DNA of 64,000 bases from [Mycobacterium] fortunisiensis (GCF_019050325.1 NZ_VOMB01000020.1:372001-436000), one strand, 5' to 3'. Positions 7,629 to 16,554 are shown, counted from the first letter of the stretch. Numbers and translations: made by a program. Notes: generated from the sequence alone by a model not told the origin.

Positions 7629-8522
7629 TCAGGCCCTGCCGAATCGACGGTTGCGGTTCACGTACTCCTCGCAGGCCGCCCACAGATCGCGCCGGTCGTA
7701 GTCGGGCCAGAGTTTGTCCTGGAACACGAACTCGGCGTACGCCGCCTGCCACAACAGGAAGTTGCTGGCCCGCTGCTCACCCGAGGTCCGGATGAACAGG
7801 TCGACATCGGGGATGTCCGGCCGGTGCAGGTGCTTGGCGAAGGACGCCTCGCTGATCCGGTTCGGGTTGATCTTGCCCTCGGCGGCTTCGGCGGCCAGCG
7901 CCTGCGCTGCCTCGACGATCTCGGTGCGCCCACCGTAGTTGACGCAGTAGTTGACGGTGATGACGTCATTGCCGACCGTCATCTGCTCGGCGATGTCGAA
8001 CTCTTTGATGACGCTGCGCCACATCTTGGGCCTCGACCCCACCCAGCGCATGTTCACGCCCATGGCGTTGAGGTTCTCCCGGCGGCGGCGCACCACCTCG
8101 CGGTTGAAGCCCATCAGGAACCGAACCTCTTCGGTGCTGCGCTTCCAGTTCTCGGTGGAGAACGCGTACACACTCAGATGCTTGATACCGAGCTCGATCG
8201 CACCGCAGGTGATGTCGATCAACACCGCCTCGCCCATCTTGTGGCCCTCCGTGCGGCCCAGGCCGCGCTGGGTGGCCCACCGACCGTTGCCGTCCATCAC
8301 CACGGCCACGTGATTCGGCACCTGATCGGCCGGGATTCGGGGCGCGACGGCCTTGGAGGTGTGTTGGGGCGGGCGGGCGAAGCGGCCGTTGGTGCCGGCC
8401 GGGATGTCCGGGAAGACGACGGGCCAGGTCGAGGTGTCGGGAAAGACCGGATAGTCCTCAGGCGCCGGAGGCAGCTGTGGGTAGGTCGTCTTGCCCCGCT
8501 TCCCGTCCTTCGTCAAAGCCAT
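7629..8522 (-). CDS. uppS: Decaprenyl diphosphate synthase (cis-prenyltransferase UppS)
   Basis: Makes the long-chain polyprenyl diphosphate that, after dephosphorylation, carries peptidoglycan, arabinogalactan and lipoarabinomannan precursors across the membrane. The 297-residue length matches the mycobacterial enzyme Rv2361c, including a proline-rich N-terminal extension (PQLPPAPEDYPVFPDTSTWP). Catalytic signature HVAVVMDGNGRWATQRG with the essential Asp, then LSVYAFSTENWKRS, and the C-terminal RTSGEQRASNFLLWQ and DYDRRDLWA are all present. Its first 65 nt overlap the 3' end of recO in another frame. The start agrees with the tuberculosis protein, so the overlap is likely genuine. Confidence 0.96.
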   Translation of the reverse strand: MALTKDGKRGKTTYPQLPPAPEDYPVFPDTSTWPVVFPDIPAGTNGRFARPPQHTSKAVAPRIPADQVPNHVAVVMDGNGRWATQRGLGRTEGHKMGEAVLIDITCGAIELGIKHLSVYAFSTENWKRSTEEVRFLMGFNREVVRRRRENLNAMGVNMRWVGSRPKMWRSVIKEFDIAEQMTVGNDVITVNYCVNYGGRTEIVEAAQALAAEAAEGKINPNRISEASFAKHLHRPDIPDVDLFIRTSGEQRASNFLLWQAAYAEFVFQDKLWPDYDRRDLWAACEEYVNRNRRFGRA

Positions 8523-9312
8523 GGGCCATATCCTGCCTGACCAGCGTCGCGCGCTGTTCGGCGACTGTCCGATCGATCCGGTACACCCGCTCGACCAGAG
8601 GCAATGTCCGCAGCTGGCGTTCGAGGTGCCACTGCAGATGTGCCGCGATCAGCCCGCTGGCCTGGCTGCGATGCCCGGAGGCGGAGGCCTCGGCGTACTC
8701 CCAGTCCCCGTCGTGCAGCGCCGACATCAACTCCAGCACCGGCTGCGGTGGGGTGCTGGACCCGCTGGGACGGCAGTGCACGCACACGCTGCCGCCGGCA
8801 GCCACGTGAAATGCCCGGTGCGGGCCCGGGGCGGCGCACCGGGCGCACTCGGTCAGCGCCGGCGCCCACCCCGCGATCGTCATCGCCCGCAGAAGATAGG
8901 AATCCAGGATCAGCTCACGGGCCCGGCGCCCGTCGGCCACCGCGCGCAGCGCGGCCACGGTGAGCCGGTGCAGCTCGGGCATCGGCGCCCGTTCCTCCCC
9001 GGCCAGCCGCTCGGCCGTCTCCAACATGGCGCAGGCACTGGTGTAGCGGCCGTAGTCACTGACGATGTCGGCGGCGAACGCGTCGATGGCCTGCACCTGG
9101 GTGACGATGTCGAGATTGCGACCCGGATGCAGCTGAACGTCGATGTGGGCAAACGGCTCCAGCCGGGCGCCGAACTTGCTGCGGGTACGCCGGACCCCCT
9201 TGGCCACCGCGCGCACCAAACCATGGTCGCGGGTGAGCAAGGTGACGATCCGGTCGGCTTCGCCGAGCTTGTGCTGGCGCAGCACCACCGCCCGGTCCCG
9301 GTACAGCCGCAT
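8458..9312 (-). CDS. recO: DNA repair protein RecO
   Basis: Recombination mediator that loads RecA on SSB-coated DNA with RecR (RecFOR pathway). The start is the ATG at 9310-9312 giving MRLYRDRAVVLRQHKLGEAD; longer readings upstream only translate the antisense of the amidase gene. The 284 residues comprise an N-terminal OB fold (about 1-80), a helical middle, and a zinc-binding pair CARC ... CVHC at about residues 170-200. The C-terminus reads through the first 65 nt of uppS in a different frame. It is divergent from the amidase gene, leaving about 60 bp for both promoters. Confidence 0.93.
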   Translation of the reverse strand: MRLYRDRAVVLRQHKLGEADRIVTLLTRDHGLVRAVAKGVRRTRSKFGARLEPFAHIDVQLHPGRNLDIVTQVQAIDAFAADIVSDYGRYTSACAMLETAERLAGEERAPMPELHRLTVAALRAVADGRRARELILDSYLLRAMTIAGWAPALTECARCAAPGPHRAFHVAAGGSVCVHCRPSGSSTPPQPVLELMSALHDGDWEYAEASASGHRSQASGLIAAHLQWHLERQLRTLPLVERVYRIDRTVAEQRATLVRQDMAHGFDEGREAGQDDLPTAASGA

Positions 9313-9375
9313 CGTGACAGTGTCGCACCAAGGCGGGACAGGTTCCGTTATGCACCGCCGATATTCTCGAAAGTG

Positions 9376-10884
9376 ATGGCCAAATCTACGACTTCCGGCA
9401 CTGGTTTTCCTGCTCCACCGGCACCGTTGCCCACCCTGACCCATCAGCTGTACCAACTCGCCAGCGGCGCAGTCACTTCTGACGAACTCGTACAGCAGGC
9501 GCTGCATGCCATCGCCGCGAGCCAGTCCACCCTCAACGCCTTCCGCGTGGTGCTCACCGAGCAAGCACTGGCCGACGCCGCCCGGGCCGACGCCGCGCGC
9601 GCAGCCGGCAAACAACTCCCCCTGCTGGGCATCCCGATCGCGGTCAAAGACGACGTCGACGTCGCGGGGGTGCCCACCCGATTCGGCACCGCCGGCGAGG
9701 GGCGGGTGGCCGACGCCGACGCCGAGGTGGTGCGCCGCCTGCGCGCGGCCGGGGCGGTGATCGTCGGCAAGACCAACACCTGTGAGCTCGGGCAGTGGCC
9801 CTTCACCGGCGGCCCCGGCTTCGGACACACCCGCAACCCGTGGTCACGCAAGCACAGCCCGGGCGGGTCCTCGGGTGGCAGCGCCGCGGCCGTCGCCGCC
9901 GGCCTGGTGACCGCGGCGATCGGCTCCGACGGCGCGGGCAGTGTCCGCATCCCGGCGGCGTGGACACATCTGGTCGGCATCAAGCCGCAGCGCGGGCGGA
10001 TCTCCACCTGGCCGCTGCCCGAGGCGTTCAACGGGATCACCGTCAACGGTGTGCTCGCCCGCACCGTCACCGACGCCGCCCTGGTACTCGACGCCGCATC
10101 CGGCAACGCCGACGGTGATCTGCACAAGCCGCCACCCATCCAGGCCGCCGACCATGTCGGGCGCGCGCCCGGACCACTGCGGGTGGGCCTGTCCACCAAG
10201 TTGCCGTTCACCGGCTTCCGGGCCAAGCTGCACCCCGAGATCCGCGACGCGCTGCAGGCCGTCGGAGGCCAGCTCGAGCAGCTCGGGCACACCGTGGTGG
10301 CCCAGGATCCCAACTATCGCCTGCAGATGTCCTGGGACTTCCTGGCCCGCTCCACCGCCGGGCTGTTGGACTGGGCCGAGCGGCTGGGCGATCTGCATTA
10401 CGACGAACGCACCGTGGCAAACATGCGGATCGGCCGGGTGCTGTCCCAGAACGTGCTGCGCAAGGCCCGTGTCCACGAAGCCGCGGCACAACGCCGGATG
10501 TCGTGGGTGTTCAATCTCGTCGACGTCATCGTGGCGCCGACGACGGCCCAACCCCCGCCGCTCACACACGAATTCGACCGCCGCGGCTGGTCGGCCACCG
10601 AACGCGCCTCGATCGCGGCCTGCCCGCTGACCTGGCCGTGGAACCTGCTGGGCTGGCCGTCGATCAACGTGCCCGCCGGGTTCACCTCCGACGGGCTGCC
10701 GATCGGGGTGCAGTTGATGGGGCCGGCCAACAGTGAGCCCCTGCTGATCTCGCTGGCCGCCGAGTTGGAGGCAATCACCGGCTGGGCCGCCAAACAGCCC
10801 GAAGTGTGGTGGCAGGTGCCGTCACAGACCGACGCATCCCAGGCCGCCGCGGCGATCAACGCGCTCGAGCGACGGGCGAGTTGA
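9376..10884 (+). CDS. Amidase (amidase signature family)
   Basis: Hydrolyses a carboxamide to acid and ammonia; the substrate is not predictable. The 502-residue protein has the Ser-cisSer-Lys triad pieces: the lysine in LLGIPIAVKDDVDVAGVPTR, the Gly/Ser-rich HSPGGSSGGSAAAVAAG, and the nucleophile serine in AIGSDGAGSVRIPAAW. I took the ATG at 9376; sequence upstream in the same frame is antisense to recO. It resembles the amiA2 product encoded near recO in M. tuberculosis (Rv2363). It is a cytosolic protein without a signal peptide. Confidence 0.92.
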   Translation: MAKSTTSGTGFPAPPAPLPTLTHQLYQLASGAVTSDELVQQALHAIAASQSTLNAFRVVLTEQALADAARADAARAAGKQLPLLGIPIAVKDDVDVAGVPTRFGTAGEGRVADADAEVVRRLRAAGAVIVGKTNTCELGQWPFTGGPGFGHTRNPWSRKHSPGGSSGGSAAAVAAGLVTAAIGSDGAGSVRIPAAWTHLVGIKPQRGRISTWPLPEAFNGITVNGVLARTVTDAALVLDAASGNADGDLHKPPPIQAADHVGRAPGPLRVGLSTKLPFTGFRAKLHPEIRDALQAVGGQLEQLGHTVVAQDPNYRLQMSWDFLARSTAGLLDWAERLGDLHYDERTVANMRIGRVLSQNVLRKARVHEAAAQRRMSWVFNLVDVIVAPTTAQPPPLTHEFDRRGWSATERASIAACPLTWPWNLLGWPSINVPAGFTSDGLPIGVQLMGPANSEPLLISLAAELEAITGWAAKQPEVWWQVPSQTDASQAAAAINALERRAS

Positions 10885-10970
10885 CCCGATCGGCGCCACA
10901 TCCACGGCCAGCCGAAAACGACAGTCGTGTAGCGTTTTGCGCGCGATCGACTACGGGCAGGGGGGCCGCA

Positions 10971-11363
10971 ATGAACTATCCGGATCCGCGCTATTCCCAG
11001 CAACCGCCCCAGCAGCAACCTCCGCCGGGGCCGTACCCACCCGAGCCGTATGGATACGGTTACCCGCCCAACGGTGGTTACCCGCCCAACGGTGGTTACC
11101 CGCCCGCTCCGCAATACGGCGCCCCGACTCAGCCGCCGTACCCGCCGGCTCCGGCCTTCAGCTCACCGCCGGCCGCCAAGAACGATGGCAATTCCTGGGG
11201 CTGGCTGCTGTTGAACATGCTGATGCGCTCCGTTTTCGATTACCGGGGAAAGGGCATCGGCAACAGCGAGCGCGACCGCGCCATCGTCGGCCTGACAATC
11301 ATCGGCGTCACGATTCTCGGGATCGCGATCGTGATTCTGGTCGTGGTGCTGAGCAGCCGGTAG
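10971..11363 (+). CDS. Small proline-rich single-pass membrane protein
   Basis: Unrecognised 130-residue protein. The first 65 residues are Pro/Tyr/Gly/Gln-rich and include a tandem repeat of the hexamer NGGYPP (twice) in a disordered, presumably cytosolic region. A conserved-looking segment SWGWLLLNMLMRSVFDYRGK precedes one strong transmembrane helix near the C-terminus (AIVGLTIIGVTILGIAIVIL). Such Pro-rich N-terminal tails with one C-terminal helix are common in mycobacterial divisome and envelope proteins, but nothing specific identifies a role. ATG 10971 follows a GGGGG run acting as Shine-Dalgarno. It converges on era with an 18-nt gap. Confidence 0.8.
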   Translation: MNYPDPRYSQQPPQQQPPPGPYPPEPYGYGYPPNGGYPPNGGYPPAPQYGAPTQPPYPPAPAFSSPPAAKNDGNSWGWLLLNMLMRSVFDYRGKGIGNSERDRAIVGLTIIGVTILGIAIVILVVVLSSR

Positions 11364-11381
11364 CGGCTTCTCCCAGGCGAG

Positions 11382-12290
11382 TTAAAACCCCAGCCGGCCA
11401 AGCTGTTTGGGATCCCGCTGCCAGTTCTTGGCGATCTTGACCCGCAAGTCGAGATACACCTTTGTGCCGAGCAGCTTTTCGATCTGGGTGCGGGCGGCGG
11501 TACCGACCTCGCGCAGCCGGGCGCCACCTTTGCCGATCACGATGCCCTTCTGGCTGTCACGCTCGACGTAGAGGATCGCGTGCACGTCGATCAAGGGATT
11601 GTCGTCTTCTCGTCCTGGCCTTTCCGAAACTTCCTCGATCACCACGGCCAGCGAGTGCGGCAGCTCATCGCGCACCCCTTCCAGCGCGGCCTCGCGGATG
11701 AGCTCGGCCATCAGTACTTCCTCGGGCTCATCGGTGAGCTCGCCGTCGGGGTAATAGGCCGGCCCCGGCGGCAGTTTGGAGACGAGGACGTCGGTGAGGA
11801 CGTCGAGTTGTTCGCCCGCGGTGGCCGACACCGGCACGATCTCGGCGTCCGGGCCGACGAGTTCACTGACGGCCATCAGCTGTTCGGCAACCCGGTCTTT
11901 GGGCACCTTGTCGATCTTGGTGACCACGGCGATCAGGGTGGTCCTAGGCGCCACCGCGCGGATCTGCTGATAGATCCAGCGGTCGCCGGGGCCAATCCGC
12001 TCGTCGGCCGGGATGCACAGCCCGATCACGTCGACCTCGGAGTAGGTGTCCTTGACCAGGTCGTTGAGCCGTTGGCCGAGTAGGGTGCGCGGCCGGTGCA
12101 GACCCGGCGTGTCGACCAGGATGATCTGGAAGTCGTCGCGGTGCACGATGCCGCGGATGGTGTGCCGCGTGGTCTGCGGGCGGTTCGAGGTGATCGCCAC
12201 CTTCTGGCCCACCAGTGCGTTGGTCAGCGTCGACTTGCCGGTGTTGGGCCGGCCGACGAAACAGACGAAACCAGAACGGAATTCAGTCAT
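11382..12290 (-). CDS. era: GTPase Era
   Basis: Ribosome-assembly GTPase that binds the 3' end of 16S rRNA. The 302-residue protein has the G motifs GRPNTGKST (G1), DTPG (G3) and TKID (G4), followed by a C-terminal KH domain (IGKGGARLREVGTAARTQIE, VYLDLRVKIAKNWQRD). It is the last gene of the tightly overlapping operon phoH-ybeY-CBS-deaminase-like-era, and its ATG overlaps the previous stop by 4 nt. Linkage to YbeY, another 16S maturation factor, fits a shared ribosome-biogenesis role. Confidence 0.97.
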   Translation of the reverse strand: MTEFRSGFVCFVGRPNTGKSTLTNALVGQKVAITSNRPQTTRHTIRGIVHRDDFQIILVDTPGLHRPRTLLGQRLNDLVKDTYSEVDVIGLCIPADERIGPGDRWIYQQIRAVAPRTTLIAVVTKIDKVPKDRVAEQLMAVSELVGPDAEIVPVSATAGEQLDVLTDVLVSKLPPGPAYYPDGELTDEPEEVLMAELIREAALEGVRDELPHSLAVVIEEVSERPGREDDNPLIDVHAILYVERDSQKGIVIGKGGARLREVGTAARTQIEKLLGTKVYLDLRVKIAKNWQRDPKQLGRLGF

Positions 12291-12604
12291 GTCGGGTTTC
12301 CGGCCCGGTCGGTGACGATCACCGCGGCGTCAGCGGACAGTTCCCGCACCGCAGCCACCCCGGCGTCGTCGGCGCCGCCACCGACCAGCACCGCGGCTTC
12401 GATCCCGGTGGCCCCACTGGACACCGCGGCCGCGACCGCGGATTGCAGTGCGGTCAGTTGCAGCGCCGCCAGTGTCACCGGGGCACCGGCATAGGTGCGT
12501 CCGTCCTGATCCCGTACCGCCGCACCGGCCGGCGCCTCGGCACGGGCCATCGCGCCCCGGGCCAGGACCACGAGCTTGTTGTCTTCGGCGTCGAGCTCAG
12601 TCAT
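12287..12604 (-). CDS. Small cytidine-deaminase-like protein (Rv2365c-like), probably non-catalytic
   Basis: A protein of 105 residues found between the CBS protein and era in mycobacteria. It has the helix-strand pattern of the cytidine deaminase fold (TYAGAPVTLAALQLTALQSA, then VAAAVSSGATGIEAAVLVGG). I see none of the HxE or PCxxC zinc motifs, so it is probably not an active deaminase. I chose the ATG at 12602-12604 (MTELDAEDNK), which overlaps the upstream CBS stop by 8 nt; a longer reading would extend further into that gene. The function is unknown. Confidence 0.75.
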   Translation of the reverse strand: MTELDAEDNKLVVLARGAMARAEAPAGAAVRDQDGRTYAGAPVTLAALQLTALQSAVAAAVSSGATGIEAAVLVGGGADDAGVAAVRELSADAAVIVTDRAGNPT

Positions 12605-13898
12605 CGGTACCTCGGGTCTCCTCATTCTCAGATTCAGCCGGACTGACCAGGACGGTGCCGATCCGCACCCGCCCCCGGTGGTCGGACCCGCCCTCGGCCC
12701 GCAGCCGCAGGCCGTTCCAGGTCACTTCGGCGCCGGGCAGCGGGACCCGGCCCAGTTCGAAGGCCACCAGCCCGCCGACCGTGTCGGGCTCGAGATCCTC
12801 GTCCGGTTCCAGGTCGTAGCGCTCGCAGAGGTCTTCGATCGGCAACCGTGCCGACACCCGGAACTGCCGCTCCCCCAGGTCTTCCACCGGAACCACCTCG
12901 CCGGCGTCGTACTCGTCGACGATCTCGCCGACGATCTCTTCCAGCACGTCTTCGATGGTGACCAGGCCCGCTGTGGCGCCGTACTCGTCCACCAGCAGCG
13001 CCATGTGGTTGCGGTCGCGCTGCATCTCGTTGAGCAGTTCGTCCAGCGGTTTGGAATCCGGCACGAACACCGCGGGGCGCATCACCTGTGCCACGTTGGT
13101 GTCACGGCCACCGTTGGTGGAGTAATACGTTTGCTGGACAAGGTCTTTCAGATACACCACGCCGACGATGTCGTCGACGTTCTCACCGATCACCGGGATG
13201 CGGGAATGCCCGCTGCGCACGGCCAGTGAGGTGGCCTGGCCCGCCGACTTGTCGCTTTCGATCCACACCATCTCGGTACGCGGCACCATGACCTCACGGG
13301 CCGGGGTGTCACCCAGCTCGAACACCGACTGGATCATCCGGCGTTCCTCATCGGCCACCACGCCGCGCTGTTGGGCCAGGTCGACGACCTCACGCAGCTC
13401 GATCTCGGAGGCGAACGGCCCGTTGCGGAAGCCACGGCCAGGGGTGAGCGCGTTGCCGATCAAGACCAGCAGCCGGCTGATCGGGGTGAGCAACACCGAG
13501 ATCGCCTGCAGCGGCAAGGCCGAGAGAAGTGCGATCGAGTAGGCGTTCTGCCGGCCGACGGTCCGCGGGCCGACACCGATGACCACGAAGCTGGTGACCA
13601 CCATGATGGCGGCCGAGGCCGCCAGGCCCCAGCTGACACCGAGATGTCCGTCGAGGAAGGAAACCAGCAGCACGGTGGCGCTGATCTCGCACGTGATCCG
13701 CAGCAGCACAACGAGGTTGGTGTAGCGGGGCCGCTCGGCCACCACCCGGGCCAGCCGGGCGGCACCGGGACGTTCCTCGCGGACCAGCTCTTCGATCCGG
13801 GCAATCGAGACGGTGGACAGGGCGGCGTCGATTGCCGCGAACAGGCCACCGAACCCGACCAGCACCACGGCGCCGAGCAGTGGAAGGAGGCCGGTCAC
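12597..13898 (-). CDS. CNNM/HlyC-CorC family membrane protein with CBS pair
   Basis: A 433-residue membrane protein of the UPF0053/CNNM type, often linked to magnesium or cobalt transport and sometimes misnamed hemolysin. The N-terminal DUF21 domain (about residues 1-190) carries several hydrophobic segments (LLPLLGAVVLVGFGGLFAAI, VTSFVVIGVGPRTVGRQNAY). Two CBS domains follow at about 205-330 (VMVPRTEMVWIESDKS and DRNHMALLVDEYGATAGLVT), then a CorC/HlyC C-terminal domain (GGLVAFELGRVPLPGAEVTW). The start GTG overlaps the ybeY stop, and the operon context is shared with mycobacterial Rv2366c. The transported ion is unproven. Confidence 0.92.
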   Translation of the reverse strand: MTGLLPLLGAVVLVGFGGLFAAIDAALSTVSIARIEELVREERPGAARLARVVAERPRYTNLVVLLRITCEISATVLLVSFLDGHLGVSWGLAASAAIMVVTSFVVIGVGPRTVGRQNAYSIALLSALPLQAISVLLTPISRLLVLIGNALTPGRGFRNGPFASEIELREVVDLAQQRGVVADEERRMIQSVFELGDTPAREVMVPRTEMVWIESDKSAGQATSLAVRSGHSRIPVIGENVDDIVGVVYLKDLVQQTYYSTNGGRDTNVAQVMRPAVFVPDSKPLDELLNEMQRDRNHMALLVDEYGATAGLVTIEDVLEEIVGEIVDEYDAGEVVPVEDLGERQFRVSARLPIEDLCERYDLEPDEDLEPDTVGGLVAFELGRVPLPGAEVTWNGLRLRAEGGSDHRGRVRIGTVLVSPAESENEETRGTDD

Positions 13899-14431
13899 GG
13901 TTCGTCGAAATATCGGGACTTGTCCAGCAACCGCTGGTCTTTCTGGCTCTGCCGGTCGGCGTGATACGACTCAACCTGAGCGGCCACCCATTCCTCCAGC
14001 AGTTGGCGCTGCAGCGCGAACATTTCTTTTTCCTCGTCCGGCTCGGCGTGGTCATAGCCCAGCAGGTGCAGCACGCCGTGCACGGTCAGCAACGCCAGCT
14101 CCTGACCCAGCGAGTGCCCGGCCTTCGCAGCCTGTTGTTCGGCGAACTCGGGGCACAGCACGATGTCGCCGAGCATGGCCGGACCGGGCTCGGGTGCGTC
14201 GGGCCGCCCGCCGGGCTCCAACTCGTCCATCGGAAAGCTCATCACGTCGGTGGGGCCGGGCAGGTCCATCCACCGCATGTGCAGGTCGGCCATCGCCGCG
14301 CTGTCCAGCAGCACCATCGACAGCTCGGCGGCCGGGTGGACGTCCATCTTGGCGATGACGAAACGCGCGACGCTGATCAGCTCATCCTCGGAGACGTCGA
14401 CGCCCGACTCGTTGGAAACCTCGATGCTCAT
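13895..14431 (-). CDS. ybeY: Endoribonuclease YbeY (16S rRNA maturation)
   Basis: A metal-dependent RNase of 178 residues acting in 16S rRNA 3' end maturation and 70S quality control. The zinc-binding signature HGVLHLLGYDHAEPDEE is intact, and the conserved TDVMSFPMDE segment precedes it. The C-terminal tail of about 25 residues (AQVESYHADRQSQKDQRLLD) is charged. It overlaps phoH upstream by 4 nt (ATGA) and the CBS gene downstream by 4 nt. The phoH-ybeY pairing is widespread in bacteria. Confidence 0.96.
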   Translation of the reverse strand: MSIEVSNESGVDVSEDELISVARFVIAKMDVHPAAELSMVLLDSAAMADLHMRWMDLPGPTDVMSFPMDELEPGGRPDAPEPGPAMLGDIVLCPEFAEQQAAKAGHSLGQELALLTVHGVLHLLGYDHAEPDEEKEMFALQRQLLEEWVAAQVESYHADRQSQKDQRLLDKSRYFDEP

Positions 14432-16554
14432 GATCGGCGGGGCCGCCCGTTCGACGAACGACGCTGGGCACGGTTGAGCAATGCCGGCTCCTCATGTCGG
14501 GCGTAGGCGTCGACGATCTCGGACACCAGACGGTGGCGGACCACGTCGGCGCTGGTGAGCTCCGCGAAATGGATGTCCTCGATGCCGTCGAGGATGTTCA
14601 TCGCCGCCCGCAGCCCGGAGGTGGCGCCACCGGGCAGATCAACCTGCGTGATGTCACCGGTCACAACGACCTTCGAGCCGAACCCGAGCCGGGTCAGGAA
14701 CATCTTCATCTGCTCGGCGGTGGTGTTCTGCGCCTCGTCGAGGATGATGAATGCGTCATTGAGGGTGTTGTGCGTCAGGAGGAAGTCCTCGGTCACATAA
14801 AGGGAGTCCGCTGCGGCGACACTGATGCACACCGCCTCTGTGGTGCCCACGGGTTCGATGCGGTCCACGTACCGCATCGGACGACTCCCGCCTGTCGCGG
14901 CGTACTTCTCAGCTTTGCGTGCGAGCCGGAACGGGATCATGCCCTCGGGCAAGCGGATGTCGAGAGTGTTCGCGTCGGACCGGTGGTAGTCCGCTCGGCC
15001 ACGGGCCAGGCCAGGTTTGCGGCCGGCAGCGTCCCGCATCTGCAGATAAACCACACCGCCCAACGACTCGACGAGGAAGATCACGTTGTCGCACAACCGA
15101 TCAGACACCGTCGTGTACTGGATTCGGCAGGTGCGGCCCTTCTGGGTTACCGGACCGCCATCGGTATCGAGGAGGCCCTGCAGCACCGCCAAGCGCACAT
15201 CCGCCGAATTGAACAGATAGTCCTCGGGAACGAACTTGGCTTCCGATTTCTTGCCGGACAGACCCAGCCGACGCATCACGCCCGTCACGGGATTCTCGAT
15301 CGTGATGACCTCACCGGGTGTGGTGATCCGGTTCAGCACATATCCGATCTCGGTCTTGCGTCGAACCTCGATACCCGGGATGAGACGTTCCAACGCCTCC
15401 GCCAGCTCCGGATCCTTCGTCGTGAAACTCGGCGTCGCACGCGAGGAGAAGCTCCCGTCACCCAACAGCAACCCGAGCGCGTACGGGTCCATCGGCACTG
15501 GCCGAGACTCGAAATCCACCGGCGCACTCAGTACCGGTAGCTCGTAGCGGTGAGCATGAGCGGCACGCAGATTCCCGATCATCTCTTTGGTCTCGAGTAT
15601 CCGAGCCGGCTTGTTCCGCCGCCGATCGGAAGCCGTGTACACCGCCCAGAGGTGGTCGCCGGATGCGAGCGTCGATGCACCCTCTTGTGTGAAGACGCGG
15701 TAGATCTCCTTGAAACCCTGTGGGTAGACACCCGTCACCTCGGTCGGTGTCCCATCGGAACCGATCACGAAATCGCCGACTTTGAGTTCACCAATCGGTC
15801 GGAAGCCGGTAGGTGTCAGCACGTTGGTGAACAAGGGTTGGGCCCGACCCCGCATATATGCCAGCGGTGCGACCTCAATTACCCCGGCGCTCATCAGCTT
15901 TGGGATGAGTTCGGGATCCATCATGTCGTGCAGGGCGTCATACAGCGGCCGCAGGTACGGGTCGATCTTCTCGCTCAGCGTGCCGGGCAGAAAGCCGAGC
16001 CGCTCACCGGCTTCCACCGCGGGACGGGTCAGGATGATCCGGTTGACCTGCTTGGTCTGCAGAGCACTGACCGCCTTGGCCATCGCCAGGTACGTCTTGC
16101 CGGTTCCGGCCGGACCGATGCCGAACACGATGGTGTGCGCATCGATGGCGTCGACGTAACGCTTCTGGTTCAGCGTCTTGGGCCGGATGGTCTTACCTCG
16201 GCGGCTGAGGATGTCCAGCGTCAGTACCTCGGCCGGCGACTCGTCCTCGGTACCGGTGAGGATGGCGACGCTGTGCCGGACCGCCTCCGGTGTCACCGCC
16301 TGCCCGCTGGAGGCGACGGCGATCAGTTCGGCGACCACGCGTTCGGCCAGCGCCACGTCAGCGGGCTCACCGGTGAAGGTGATCTCGTTGCCACGGGCGT
16401 GGATGTCGGCGGTCAGAAGTCTTTCGAGGGCCCGTAGGTTCTCGTCAGCCGAGCCGAGCAGGCCCACGATGAAGTCGGGCGGAACGGTGATGCTGCTGCG
16501 GACCGATTGCGATGATGCGGCCGACGAGTCAGCGGTCGTGTCGCGGGGCGTCAC
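14428..16554 (-). CDS. phoH: PhoH-like ATPase carrying an in-frame intein
   Basis: PhoH-family P-loop ATPase. The reading frame encodes 708 residues, but removing residues 238-596 leaves 349, close to the 352 of tuberculosis Rv2368c. The host parts show Walker A GPAGTGKT (residues 147-154), TRPAVEAGERLGFLPGTLSE, Walker B IILDEAQN (603-610) and the C-terminal SEIVDAYARHEEP. The intein splits APLAYMRGR from TLNDAFIILDEAQN, a few residues before Walker B, so the ATPase should be inactive until spliced. It starts at a GTG and is the first gene of the operon with ybeY and era. The region upstream (16555-16840) separates it from the divergent espA-like gene; I see no clear operator there. Confidence 0.95.
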   Translation of the reverse strand: MTPRDTTADSSAASSQSVRSSITVPPDFIVGLLGSADENLRALERLLTADIHARGNEITFTGEPADVALAERVVAELIAVASSGQAVTPEAVRHSVAILTGTEDESPAEVLTLDILSRRGKTIRPKTLNQKRYVDAIDAHTIVFGIGPAGTGKTYLAMAKAVSALQTKQVNRIILTRPAVEAGERLGFLPGTLSEKIDPYLRPLYDALHDMMDPELIPKLMSAGVIEVAPLAYMRGRAQPLFTNVLTPTGFRPIGELKVGDFVIGSDGTPTEVTGVYPQGFKEIYRVFTQEGASTLASGDHLWAVYTASDRRRNKPARILETKEMIGNLRAAHAHRYELPVLSAPVDFESRPVPMDPYALGLLLGDGSFSSRATPSFTTKDPELAEALERLIPGIEVRRKTEIGYVLNRITTPGEVITIENPVTGVMRRLGLSGKKSEAKFVPEDYLFNSADVRLAVLQGLLDTDGGPVTQKGRTCRIQYTTVSDRLCDNVIFLVESLGGVVYLQMRDAAGRKPGLARGRADYHRSDANTLDIRLPEGMIPFRLARKAEKYAATGGSRPMRYVDRIEPVGTTEAVCISVAAADSLYVTEDFLLTHNTLNDAFIILDEAQNTTAEQMKMFLTRLGFGSKVVVTGDITQVDLPGGATSGLRAAMNILDGIEDIHFAELTSADVVRHRLVSEIVDAYARHEEPALLNRAQRRSSNGRPRRS
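14767..15843 (-). mobile_element. PhoH intein, class 3-like, with LAGLIDADG endonuclease
   Basis: Encodes 359 residues (PhoH residues 238-596). It begins with Ala, not Cys or Ser (AQPLFTNVLTPTGFRPIGEL), and ends FLLTHN with Thr as the first C-extein residue. Block B reads LASGDHLW with a Trp (residue 303). Block F has a Cys (residue 576, EAVCISVA). Trp, Cys and +1 Thr together are the WCT set that defines class 3 inteins, which start splicing from the internal Cys. Two LAGLIDADG-type motifs, ALGLLLGDG (359-367) and VLQGLLDTDGG (457-467), show a DOD homing endonuclease with its acidic residues intact. The element is therefore potentially mobile. Confidence 0.93.

Noticed and set aside
8491..9375. 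Long N-terminal extension of the amidase
   Set aside because: In-frame sequence before ATG 9376 is antisense to recO and has no family similarity; the family N-terminus fits the ATG.
12287..12625. Active cytidine deaminase
   Set aside because: The fold-like pattern is present, but no HxE or PCxxC zinc motif; described as deaminase-like only.
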